Shown piece by piece: positions 12,857-19,972 of a stretch of 51,220 nt of DNA (positions are counted from its first letter, which is position 1; the number at the start of each line of letters is the position of its first letter). Under the pieces are notes generated by a model. That model was given only the letters and a program-made list of their open reading frames with translations, did no database searches and was not told the DNA's origin. This DNA is from a virus. The stretch is from positions 1 to 51,220 of IMG/VR virus record IMGVR_UViG_3300005096_000113. One strand, given 5' to 3'. The translations under genes and the position numbers were made by a program.

Positions 12857-13171
12857 TTACCAGTCATCCATAGCTCTAATAATTTGATAAGCGCGACCTG
12901 ATACCTTCTTTGTTTTTAGTATGACTAAAGATCCATTAATAACGACGTATGCGTGCCTTTTCCATCCCCCTCCTTTGAATGGACGAACCTTAGCCCATAT
13001 AGGTATAGCGATTCCACGTGCCCACCACGCCCCATCTTGTGACTTCTTTATAATGCCAGGATTATAATTGAACTTAACAATCTGACCATCTTTATCTGTA
13101 CCGAAAAACATACCTTCATTATACTTGGAAGCATTTATTGCTCTTTCAATTTTTTTAATCCGGCTACTCAT
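12857..13171 (-). CDS. Small paralogous protein, copy 2 (104 aa)
   Basis: Second member of the three-paralog family. Core: FFGTDKDGQIVKF (about residues 22-34), AWWARGIA, FKGGGWKRHAYVV, LVILKTKK. The pair GWKR is shared with copy 3. It is basic and starts MSSRIKKIERAIN, helical. No signal peptide. Its leader carries the repeated hairpin at 13184-13212. Function unknown; in a phage, small multicopy proteins with duplicated control elements are often host-takeover or anti-defence factors, but nothing in the sequence proves this. Confidence 0.7.
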   Translation of the reverse strand: MSSRIKKIERAINASKYNEGMFFGTDKDGQIVKFNYNPGIIKKSQDGAWWARGIAIPIWAKVRPFKGGGWKRHAYVVINGSLVILKTKKVSGRAYQIIRAMDDW

Positions 13172-13215
13172 TTATCTGCTCTCATCTAAAAATGGGCATC
13201 CTTGCCCGTGATTTG

Positions 13216-13617
13216 CTAGTACTTCTTTCCGTCGTTTTTTTCCCTGTTACTTAATTTATGGTCAAGTCGCTTAGTATTATATTCAAGCTTATCATTTATT
13301 GCCCCCTCAAGGTCAAGATCAAAGCCACCAGCCATATCACATATCCTTATAACTGCATCGGCTAGCTCCACCTCAAGCGATGACCTATCTGGGAGGTGAT
13401 CGTCCATTTTATTTTTTCGATGTCCTTCCATTGCCTCAGCCAACTCTGAAACACATAACATAAGCAACTTTGGCACATCACTTTTATCTCGGCCAACCCA
13501 CCACCCATTTTCTTTTGATAGCTTATGGCACTTATTTACTGCTTCAGTAAATTCTAGCCTTTTATCATTAATGCTTTTGGTTTGCTGTTGACCCATATGG
13601 TGATCTTCGTAGTTCAT
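13216..13617 (-). CDS. MazG-like nucleotide pyrophosphohydrolase (133 aa)
   Basis: The all-alpha NTP pyrophosphatase pattern is visible: LCVSELAEAMEGHRK (residues about 55-69, an E-x2-E type metal site) and VELADAVIRICDMAGGFDLDLEGAIND (residues about 83-109, E-x2-D metal site), followed by a K-x-EYN-x-R segment. These enzymes hydrolyse (d)NTPs such as dUTP or modified nucleotides to monophosphates; phage members may also lower alarmone levels. A strong AGGAGA precedes the ATG. Typical length for the family. Exact substrate unknown. Confidence 0.8.
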   Translation of the reverse strand: MNYEDHHMGQQQTKSINDKRLEFTEAVNKCHKLSKENGWWVGRDKSDVPKLLMLCVSELAEAMEGHRKNKMDDHLPDRSSLEVELADAVIRICDMAGGFDLDLEGAINDKLEYNTKRLDHKLSNREKNDGKKY

Positions 13618-13658
13618 ATTATTCTCCTGAAAGGGCGTCCTTGCCCGCGATGTTTTAC

Positions 13659-14207
13659 TTAGAAACGATACTGGACGTTGAGTGAATGAGCAATATTATC
13701 AATCGCGTCGCTATTGTCTGCGCCAGCCCAAAATCCAGTGGTATTGCTCTGCTCTTGAAAGTACCATTGCATGGATGGTCGATAAGATACTGACACATTT
13801 TTGGTAATGTTTGCGCCTACTTCAAGCTCAAAGGTGGCTGTATCATATTTCCATGTATGGTTTGAAAATGAAAGTCTATTCTCATTTCTTAATATCCCTG
13901 CGCCAAGAAATACTTTTTCTGATGCCATTCCTTTAGCGGTAATGCCGAATGAGAAAGCCCTTACGTCAAGATCAGTTTCACGATAAGTGCTGGACACTCT
14001 AGATACTCTCATTGTTGGGCTAATAGTGAACCGATCACCAATGTCAAAATTCAAACTAACGCCAGCTCTCGGCCCAATTAAAGTGATATTTGAATTTGAC
14101 TTATCGAGAATCAACCCAGTCTCTAGTGAGAAACTAGGCGCTGCGAAAGATGATCCACTGATAACAGAGGCAGAAACAATAGCGGCAGTAATTATTGATT
14201 TGTTCAT
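13659..14207 (-). CDS. Outer-membrane beta-barrel protein (182 aa)
   Basis: Signal peptide MNKSIITAAIVSASVISGSSFA with likely cleavage before APSF. The mature part alternates hydrophobic and polar residues in about eight strands (for example FSLETGLIL, RAGVSLNFDI, FTISPTMRVSRV, VFLGAGILR, FELEVGANI, VSVSYRPSMQWYF) and ends in LNVQYRF, with the C-terminal Phe that marks outer-membrane barrel proteins for the BAM machinery. The size fits an 8-strand OmpX/Lom-like barrel. In lambda, Lom is encoded near tail genes and changes the lysogen surface. Here it lies between members of a paralog family. GAGAAC precedes the ATG. Confidence 0.8.
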   Translation of the reverse strand: MNKSIITAAIVSASVISGSSFAAPSFSLETGLILDKSNSNITLIGPRAGVSLNFDIGDRFTISPTMRVSRVSSTYRETDLDVRAFSFGITAKGMASEKVFLGAGILRNENRLSFSNHTWKYDTATFELEVGANITKNVSVSYRPSMQWYFQEQSNTTGFWAGADNSDAIDNIAHSLNVQYRF

Positions 14208-14209
14208 TA

Positions 14210-14542
14210 TTAAGTTCTCTTTGTTTGAATAAAAATAGAAGCCTTGTGAAGAAATAACTTGATTGGCACCTTAATTAACTGATTATTTTTTACTATGTAA
14301 ATATTTCTTTTCCATTTACCCCCTTTGAATTTGCTAACATTAAAAACTTTAGAAAGGAAAGTTGAGGTGCATATTTTACGGCACCACCAATTCCCCTTGC
14401 CCACAATATACTGGCCTTTGTGAAACCTAACAACAGACCCATCCTTATCAATACCGAAAGCATCTCCTTCTTTAAACTCAATCCCAGTCTCTTGCTGGTA
14501 GGCATTTATCTTGCCAGATAATTCTTCTGTTCTTTTACTCAT
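14210..14542 (-). CDS. Small paralogous protein, copy 3 (110 aa)
   Basis: Third member of the family: AFGIDKDGSVVRF (residues about 27-39), NWWCRKICTS, FKGGKWKRNIYIV, LIKVPIK. More basic than the others at its C-terminus and with a longer N-terminal helix. It ends three bases before the outer-membrane gene start and has a good GGAG ribosome site. A shorter frame on the same strand overlaps it but is a shadow. Confidence 0.7.
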   Translation of the reverse strand: MSKRTEELSGKINAYQQETGIEFKEGDAFGIDKDGSVVRFHKGQYIVGKGNWWCRKICTSTFLSKVFNVSKFKGGKWKRNIYIVKNNQLIKVPIKLFLHKASIFIQTKRT

Positions 14543-14545
14543 TTT

Positions 14546-14929
14546 TTACTCCCCTACTGTTAATTTAACTGAATGCAATCCGGTCCCTTCTTTTTTAGAT
14601 ATTTTTACTTTGCCGATAAACTCCTTATTGATAAGTGAATTGAGTAGCTCAATGCCTACTGCGTCGAATTCAACATCAAAATTAGGATGAGCTGGAGAAA
14701 GATGCTGAATTAATTTACTAAAAGACTTGCAATTTTTACTCATTAAGAATGAGTCATTAAGCTTAATGCAATAAGATACAGAAATAACCTCACCGGTCAA
14801 TGGGCCTGAATTAACGCTAAGCTCTACATAAAAAATATAACCGCACCGGCCTTGCTTAGGTCGCTTCCCTACAACTTTATTCACTATAAAATGGTATTCA
14901 CCTGATTGAGTTAGCTTTTTTGTTTTCAT
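14546..14929 (-). CDS. Hypothetical protein, possibly DUF669-like OB fold (127 aa)
   Basis: Weak resemblance to the DUF669 protein at 3804: GEYHFIVNKVVGKRP near the N-terminus, a beta strand block YIFYVELSVNSGPLTGEVISV, then a late LINKEFIGKVKI segment where family members have a strand before the C-terminus. This could be a second single-strand-binding protein next to the primase-helicase. The match is too weak to be sure. It starts just after the stop of the 14931 gene. Confidence 0.45.
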   Translation of the reverse strand: MKTKKLTQSGEYHFIVNKVVGKRPKQGRCGYIFYVELSVNSGPLTGEVISVSYCIKLNDSFLMSKNCKSFSKLIQHLSPAHPNFDVEFDAVGIELLNSLINKEFIGKVKISKKEGTGLHSVKLTVGE

Positions 14930-14930
14930 T

Positions 14931-15200
14931 TTACATGTGCCCCGAGATTAAGTTCAATATGACAATAAGAGCCCCGACACTGGCGGCAACGATTACTGCT
15001 GCAACAATGGTTATGCCAATATAAAAATGAAGAGGTCTGGCGATATATAAGTCAGAGCTATCACTGTTACTACTGTTGATACTATTTTCAATCTGGTTAA
15101 TATCAGAATTTAACGACTCATTTAACACGTCCGCTCTTCCTCTTACCTGTGATAATATCTCTTTTAACTCGGCTAGCTCTTTGTCTTTTTTTGGTGTCAT
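14931..15200 (-). CDS. Tail-anchored coiled-coil membrane protein (89 aa)
   Basis: Residues 1-50 are charged and helical, with heptad-like Leu/Ile spacing (LAELKEILSQVRGRADVLNESL); residues about 58-86 are a strongly hydrophobic segment (FYIGITIVAAVIVAASVGAL) that is likely to span the membrane. No signal peptide. Ribosome site AAAGGG overlaps the end of the primase-helicase gene. It could be a holin- or exclusion-type protein or anchor the replication proteins at the membrane; none is proven. Confidence 0.6.
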   Translation of the reverse strand: MTPKKDKELAELKEILSQVRGRADVLNESLNSDINQIENSINSSNSDSSDLYIARPLHFYIGITIVAAVIVAASVGALIVILNLISGHM

Positions 15201-15205
15201 CTTAT

Positions 15206-17320
15206 TTACCCTTTATTAATGGTGAAAATATCATGAGGGTAACTGCCCCCGTTGCTTTTTATTCTTCCAGTAGCGATCAAGTTTACCAACCCTTTATTAA
15301 GCGCTACTGATAAGTCTATCATTGGTGCTATCTTCCGAGCCATTAAAAAGAGAAGCTCTCTACTTACTGAGTCATTCTTATCCACGGCCAGATCAATAAA
15401 CTCCTCTATATTATCTTCGGTTAACTCATCATTAAATCCATTTTCTGTCACGTAAAGTAACGCCACTTCGATCATATCTTTTGTTGGTACCCGGTCTATT
15501 TTGCTGATCCCAGCTGACATATCAATAAGGTCTTGGTTGTCACTTCGCTTCCCGCTTTTTATTTCATCATCACTAAGATATGATCTCTTAAGTATTAGGT
15601 TCTCACTTAGTTGAAATCGCACTCCTTCTATTTCTTTCCCGTTTCGGTTATGAACCGATATATCGACAATCGGTTCTGCGCTTTCTCTAGTTAATGACAA
15701 ACCTACATCATACGCATTAGCTAACACTGAACTCCCCCTCATCGCTTGCATCCCTTTTCCTTTACTTCCTTTGCCGCTATGATGAACCAGTACAATAGCG
15801 GCCTTTAATGACGATGCTGCCCAAAGGAGCGTATCCATCACGGGCTCCATGTTTGATGCCTTATTGTCATCCTCGACGCAAATCACTTTACCTAACGGAT
15901 CGATTGCAAAAATATCCGGCTCAAAGCGACTAATGTCTTCAATTAATTCCCTAGTTGAAAAAGGGGGGAGGCCATCTTCATCTACGCCACTTAATGATAT
16001 TTTCTTTTTGCTGTCTGCTGTGATAATCATGTTTTGCTCAAGTAGCATAACTTCAGCGCTCGTCATATTATCAATAATCCCTCTCAGCCGATTCTTAAGG
16101 AACCGTCCTTTTACTTCAACCTGTAAGTAATAAACCTTTAATGGCCTCGAAAATTTATAACCAAGCCATGTCCCTCCTGTCGCTGCGCTAATTAATAGGT
16201 CAAGCACAACAAATGATTTAAATGTTTTTGCTTCCCCGGTTAGCATGAATAGGCATTCACGGAAAAGCAATCCATCGGGAAGAAAGTCATCGCACTTAGG
16301 AGACTCAATAGCGAGGATCCCAGATGGTGTGAATTCGTAGTCTTTAAGTGACTTTTTGTCTTTTTTCTTGGCGGCAGGTAAAGGGGTTGGTTCTATTTCA
16401 ATTCTCTCTTCTGGATCGAGCTCAATGGGAGGTAAAGGATCGTGCTTAATGGATACTGAATGATTCCTTTCATGGCTTGATACGATAGATTCCATTGTCG
16501 TTGTTAGCTCATTAAAAGAGAGAGGCGCGGCCATTGTGTCGTTCCATGAGTTAAGCCGCACCATTATCTCGTACTTGCTAAGGCCGTCCGCTATGTATAG
16601 CCCCGTTAACTTTGCTGCCCGGCTATTCCTACCTTCCCCTTCGGCCAGCACCTCGCCTTCTAAATCGAGATAGCTATCCTTATCCTTGACGTGGTCCATA
16701 TCTATATCAAAGTTGCCGTCATGCCCTATAATGCTTGTCTTCGTCCATTCAGTGGTGCTTTGCTTTTTATCTTTCCCGTTGTTCACCGACTCAAGCGATC
16801 TAATTTTATTTATTTCATCAGACGTTAACTCCGGAAGTTCATTAAGTGATATCGCCTCGATTAGTGACGTTAAGTCGTTATCAGTGCCAAACCCATAATC
16901 CGCGTTAACCCTATATTCTACTTTGTTCTTTTTTATAGTCGGGGGAGCAGTAACGAACCCGCCAACTCCACGGAGATCGACCCCCATTTTTGAGGCGGAG
17001 TTCCTAGCGGCTGAGCCCCTGTAATAAAAATGGACACCGCGCTCTGTGACGACGGTGATATTTGAAGCTTTTATGTTTTCATTAACCCAGGTAATCGCCT
17101 CTAAATTATCGCAGTCAATAACGGTAAATTTTTCGCCAGTTAAAATACCAATTGAATCACTAATAAGAAGCGCCGGTCTTAAGTCATCAATAGTATAGGT
17201 ATATTGAGCCCATTTTATTATGGGCTTCCTATTAACGCAGGGAAGCACTTTAATCCCCGCTTCCATATATAATTTAGCTGAATTTATTAGCAGCTCTATA
17301 TAATCATGGTTGTCGCTCAT
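15206..17320 (-). CDS. Bifunctional primase-polymerase/helicase (704 aa)
   Basis: The N-terminal part (about 15-130) matches the prim-pol fold: AGIKVLPC, VIDCDN with Asp 69 and Asp 71, VHFYYRG with His 97, and VDLRGVGGFVTAPPT from about 114. The C-terminal part is a RepA-type hexameric helicase: Walker A-like GEAKTFKS near residue 360, Walker B FAIDPLG near 472, and VLVHHSGKG with a later RGSS motif. It would prime and unwind phage DNA. I start at ATG 17320 (AAAGG upstream) and not the ATG-like start at 17443, which would overlap the divergent promoter palindrome. First gene of the leftward block. Confidence 0.85.
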   Translation of the reverse strand: MSDNHDYIELLINSAKLYMEAGIKVLPCVNRKPIIKWAQYTYTIDDLRPALLISDSIGILTGEKFTVIDCDNLEAITWVNENIKASNITVVTERGVHFYYRGSAARNSASKMGVDLRGVGGFVTAPPTIKKNKVEYRVNADYGFGTDNDLTSLIEAISLNELPELTSDEINKIRSLESVNNGKDKKQSTTEWTKTSIIGHDGNFDIDMDHVKDKDSYLDLEGEVLAEGEGRNSRAAKLTGLYIADGLSKYEIMVRLNSWNDTMAAPLSFNELTTTMESIVSSHERNHSVSIKHDPLPPIELDPEERIEIEPTPLPAAKKKDKKSLKDYEFTPSGILAIESPKCDDFLPDGLLFRECLFMLTGEAKTFKSFVVLDLLISAATGGTWLGYKFSRPLKVYYLQVEVKGRFLKNRLRGIIDNMTSAEVMLLEQNMIITADSKKKISLSGVDEDGLPPFSTRELIEDISRFEPDIFAIDPLGKVICVEDDNKASNMEPVMDTLLWAASSLKAAIVLVHHSGKGSKGKGMQAMRGSSVLANAYDVGLSLTRESAEPIVDISVHNRNGKEIEGVRFQLSENLILKRSYLSDDEIKSGKRSDNQDLIDMSAGISKIDRVPTKDMIEVALLYVTENGFNDELTEDNIEEFIDLAVDKNDSVSRELLFLMARKIAPMIDLSVALNKGLVNLIATGRIKSNGGSYPHDIFTINKG

Positions 17321-17358
17321 ATTTTTGCCTTTCTTGGGTCTTTCTTGGAAAAGGAATG

Positions 17359-17389
17359 ACTTTACTTTATCTTGCCGATAATGTAAAGT
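17359..17389. promoter_or_regulatory. Dyad-symmetric divergent promoter/operator
   Basis: A 31-bp palindrome with 13-base arms matching at 12 positions around a 5-base centre TTGCC. It holds two face-to-face promoter-like sequences: rightward TTTACT (17361-17366), 17 bases, TAAAGT (17384-17389); leftward TTTACA (17387-17382), 17 bases, TAAAGT (17364-17359). Starts would be near 17396 and 17352. The -10 boxes match only four of six positions, so it may instead be chiefly an operator. It lies between the divergent genes 15206-17320 and 17416-17976. Confidence 0.65.
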
Positions 17390-17415
17390 ACGTTTTCCGA
17401 TCAAGAGAGAAAAAT

Positions 17416-17976
17416 ATGAAAGATAAACCTGTAAAAATATCATACGAAAAAATAGCTGAAATGACAGGCGAAGAAGACGGACCGCCTCCTCTCGCTGACT
17501 TAGTTGGCGAATTAAAATGCGCGATTAATAATGAGACCTTAGCTAAAGAATACAGGATCTCTATTGAAAAGGATATCGAGTCAGCACTTATGTATGAAGG
17601 CTTAATTGATGAGGACACAAAAAAGATAACTGCTGACGACCTGGAAATATCCTTTGGTAAAAATATTGTCGTTGACCAAGAAAAGGCTGAAAGCTTCGAG
17701 GCGTGGGTATCCGAGCTTGCCAATGATGAAGAATGGAAGGATAGATTTACAGGCTATGAAGAGGGTTTTTTTAAGAAATCAGTTAAATACTCAACGACGC
17801 AAACTGAGTTAAATTCCATAGATAAATCATCAGACATGTGGGATATCCTTTGCGACATTATTGAATTAAAACCAAAGAAAACATCATTTAAATTCAAGAA
17901 AGAAAATGATGACGCAATAAGCAAGGCTGATAATGTGCAGCGTCGAATATCTGATTTATACAAAAATAAAGGATAA
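17416..17976 (+). CDS. Hypothetical acidic protein (186 aa)
   Basis: Not recognised. Start chosen at ATG 17416 behind AGAGAG; an upstream frame extension to 17356 would run through the promoter palindrome. The protein is very acidic and helical (ISYEKIAEMTGEEDGPP near the N-terminus, a KVSF/KFKKEND basic segment late). It is the first gene of the rightward replication operon and ends 3 bases before the Sak4-like gene. It may load or regulate the neighbouring ATPase, which is inference from position. Confidence 0.65.
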   Translation: MKDKPVKISYEKIAEMTGEEDGPPPLADLVGELKCAINNETLAKEYRISIEKDIESALMYEGLIDEDTKKITADDLEISFGKNIVVDQEKAESFEAWVSELANDEEWKDRFTGYEEGFFKKSVKYSTTQTELNSIDKSSDMWDILCDIIELKPKKTSFKFKKENDDAISKADNVQRRISDLYKNKG

Positions 17977-17979
17977 ACC

Positions 17980-18774
17980 ATGGCATTAATGAGAACGAGA
18001 GGCGTTAACCGTAAACCCTTATTTGTGACAATCTACGGGACTGATCATACTGGAAAGTCAACAGTTGCTTCTAACTTCCCAAAGCCTATTTTTATTGACG
18101 TGGAGAAAGGGACTGATTTGCTTGATGTAGACCGGTGCCAGCCTGATACATATGATGATGTCCTTAACATCCTTAACTCACTCTACACAGACGCTGAAGG
18201 CTTTAAAACAGTTGTTATCGACACGATTGACTGGGTTGAGAAGATGGCAGACTCTGCTATCTGTAAGAAAAAAGATGTTAGCTCGTTAACGGACATGGGC
18301 TGGGGTACAGGGATTAAGCTTCAGAAAGACTATATGTACACCGTCATCGATAAGCTTTGCGCTATCCGTCAGAGCCAAGGGTTGAATATCGTGATCCTTG
18401 GTCATGCAAAGCAGCGACGTTACGATGATCCAGAGCAAGAGCATAGCTATGACCGCTTCCATATGGCGATCAACTCGGACATTTTTGACAAAATACGAGA
18501 GCGGTCAGATGCTGTATTTTTTGTCTGCAAGGATATACGTGTTGTCGTTGATCCTAAAAATCCAATGAAAAAAGCAAAAGGGGTATCCACTGGGAAAGTA
18601 ATGTGCCACACCGAAGAGTCGGCTGGATTTTTTGCAAAAAACAGGTTTGAACTGCCTTCATTCTTTGAATTCTCTTTCTCGAATATAAAGAATGGCATTG
18701 ATAACTTTTATGCCGACAATATAAAGACAGCCACACCATCCATTAAAAAAGATGAGGAAAATAAAGATGCCTAA
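17980..18774 (+). CDS. Sak4-like RecA-fold ATPase (single-strand annealing, 264 aa)
   Basis: Walker A GTDHTGKST at residues 20-28, a D-V-E-K-G-T segment at 39-44, Walker B TVVIDTID near 70-77, then LGHAKQRRYDDPE and INSDIFDKIRERSDAVFF, the order of the AAA_24/Sak4 family of RecA-like phage recombinases. These bind single-stranded DNA and, with a phage SSB-like partner, promote strand annealing. DUF669-type protein and exonuclease are encoded on another plus-strand operon (2.3-4.3 kb). The family is normally 220-270 residues, so this is full length. Confidence 0.8.
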   Translation: MALMRTRGVNRKPLFVTIYGTDHTGKSTVASNFPKPIFIDVEKGTDLLDVDRCQPDTYDDVLNILNSLYTDAEGFKTVVIDTIDWVEKMADSAICKKKDVSSLTDMGWGTGIKLQKDYMYTVIDKLCAIRQSQGLNIVILGHAKQRRYDDPEQEHSYDRFHMAINSDIFDKIRERSDAVFFVCKDIRVVVDPKNPMKKAKGVSTGKVMCHTEESAGFFAKNRFELPSFFEFSFSNIKNGIDNFYADNIKTATPSIKKDEENKDA

Positions 18775-19015
18775 ACATAGTAAAGATTACATCCATGACT
18801 GTGCTTATATTAATAAAGTAACATTTAACGATGATACCGTTGCTATCAAGATAAAAAACAGCGGGAGTGTTACCTATAAAGAATTAATGGACCAGATGAG
18901 CCGCGCAATCGTATCAGACATGGTGCATTATTTTCATGGCAACCAGACGGATGCAGCGAATAAACTTGAGATAAACCGAGGCACACTAAGAAAATACAGC
19001 ACACCTAAACCTTAA
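18767..19015 (+). CDS. Fis-like DNA-binding protein (82 aa)
   Basis: The C-terminal 35 residues (SDMVHYFHGNQTDAANKLEI then NRGTLRKY) match the helix-turn-helix of Fis, including the GNQT-x-AA and NRGTLRK words. The N-terminal half has a beta-rich region and a helix TYKELMDQMSRAIV that could be the dimer part. Host Fis bends DNA and affects lambda excision and replication initiation. Start chosen at ATG 18767, nine bases after GAGG; the upstream ATG at 18752 lacks a site. It overlaps the end of the Sak4-like gene by 8 bases. Confidence 0.8.
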   Translation: MPKHSKDYIHDCAYINKVTFNDDTVAIKIKNSGSVTYKELMDQMSRAIVSDMVHYFHGNQTDAANKLEINRGTLRKYSTPKP

Positions 19016-19023
19016 GGCCAAAC

Positions 19024-19041
19024 AAGCACAGGGAAGTGCTT
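19024..19041 (+). other. Small intergenic hairpin
   Basis: AAGCAC, a 6-base loop and GTGCTT followed by TTAATTT-like sequence lie between the Fis-like gene and 19061. It may be a weak terminator or an mRNA-processing structure. Confidence 0.4.
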
Positions 19042-19060
19042 TAATTTCCGGGAAGCCAGC

Positions 19061-19972
19061 ATGAAACAAGAAAAAAATAAATACAAAATACATACTATTT
19101 GCCTTCATTATGATGACTACAGGTATTTTACTATAGATAAAGAGCCGTGGTTTTTGCTTAAAGATATACTAAGAGCAACGGTTGTTTGGCGAATGAATGA
19201 AGCCGTCATGCCGCTCGATAAGGATCAGTATATGAGAGTAAGTACCGGTGGAGTAATGCGTGAAAGGTATTTTATTCGATGGGATGCTATAGACGCTCTT
19301 TTCAATGATTACGTGAGAAAAGATACTCGGTTTGAGGCATCCTTATCAAGCAGGTTAGCAAAGGCTTTAAATGAAGATATCACACTAAAAAATAAACCAC
19401 TTTATAATAGGCCAAGAACCTTTAATAATCTGATTCCCATTATATGGTATCTTGCTGATAGAAAGTTATTTGTAACCCGGATGCTGACTCAGTATTTGCA
19501 TGATAAGTGCGTTCTTGAATCAACAAAAAAAGGAATTAAATTGCACCGAATTAGTATTCCCGACTGCAGATCAATGGTTGATTTATTTGATTCGGCAATA
19601 ATAGATAAAGTAATGAATGATCTTTTTATTTGGGACACAGAAAGAAATGACAAATCACTTCCTGTTAGAGTTCAACTAAAAGCTAAATACGTTAAAGGGG
19701 ATGAGCAGTTAAATTACCTGACAATTAACGATTATATTGAGCTAAAAAGGCTATCCTTAACACAGTCTCAATATAATTACGCAAGGGTGAAATGCAATCA
19801 GATTCGAGATAATAGTAAGCCAGACAACCGGAGTGTCTCGCATATAGATGGGGGCACGGCTAATATATACGATGAGCGACTAATAAATAAAGCGTTTGGT
19901 GATATTTATCGACAAGCGCAGAATCACCCTAGCGGGTTTTCATATCAAAGCGTGAAAGCAAAGGAAGAATAA
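19061..19972 (+). CDS. BRO-N-like (antirepressor-type) protein (303 aa)
   Basis: Residues about 24-100 resemble a BRO-N domain: FTIDKEPWFLLKDILRA, then KDQYMRVSTGGVMRERYF and IRWDAIDALF. BRO-N proteins of phages are DNA-binding regulators such as antirepressors. The remaining 200 residues are basic and helical with no recognised domain. In this operon, between a Fis-like protein and a helicase, a role in replication control is as likely as antirepression. The stop overlaps the start of the helicase gene. Assignment is tentative. Confidence 0.5.
   Translation: MKQEKNKYKIHTICLHYDDYRYFTIDKEPWFLLKDILRATVVWRMNEAVMPLDKDQYMRVSTGGVMRERYFIRWDAIDALFNDYVRKDTRFEASLSSRLAKALNEDITLKNKPLYNRPRTFNNLIPIIWYLADRKLFVTRMLTQYLHDKCVLESTKKGIKLHRISIPDCRSMVDLFDSAIIDKVMNDLFIWDTERNDKSLPVRVQLKAKYVKGDEQLNYLTINDYIELKRLSLTQSQYNYARVKCNQIRDNSKPDNRSVSHIDGGTANIYDERLINKAFGDIYRQAQNHPSGFSYQSVKAKEE

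Larger units (their letters stand above)
12790..13650 (-). repeat. Repeated gene leader with GGGC-AAGGAC-GCCC hairpin
   Basis: Three gene starts on the minus strand carry a closely related leader: a hairpin GGGC, loop AAGGAY or similar, GCCC, then a short A/T-rich link and the ribosome site AGGAGA. Copies lie near 12790-12815, 13184-13212 and 13621-13648; a degenerate fourth is at 11379-11390. The copies at 12.8 and 13.65 kb also share TTTACTTAGAAACGA just beyond, which at 13.65 kb is the 3' end of the outer-membrane gene; this looks like the scar of a segmental duplication. Confidence 0.75.

Noticed and set aside
17320-17443. 41-residue N-terminal extension of the primase-helicase
   Set aside because: It lacks a ribosome site and would pass through the divergent promoter palindrome; ATG 17320 has AAAGG upstream.
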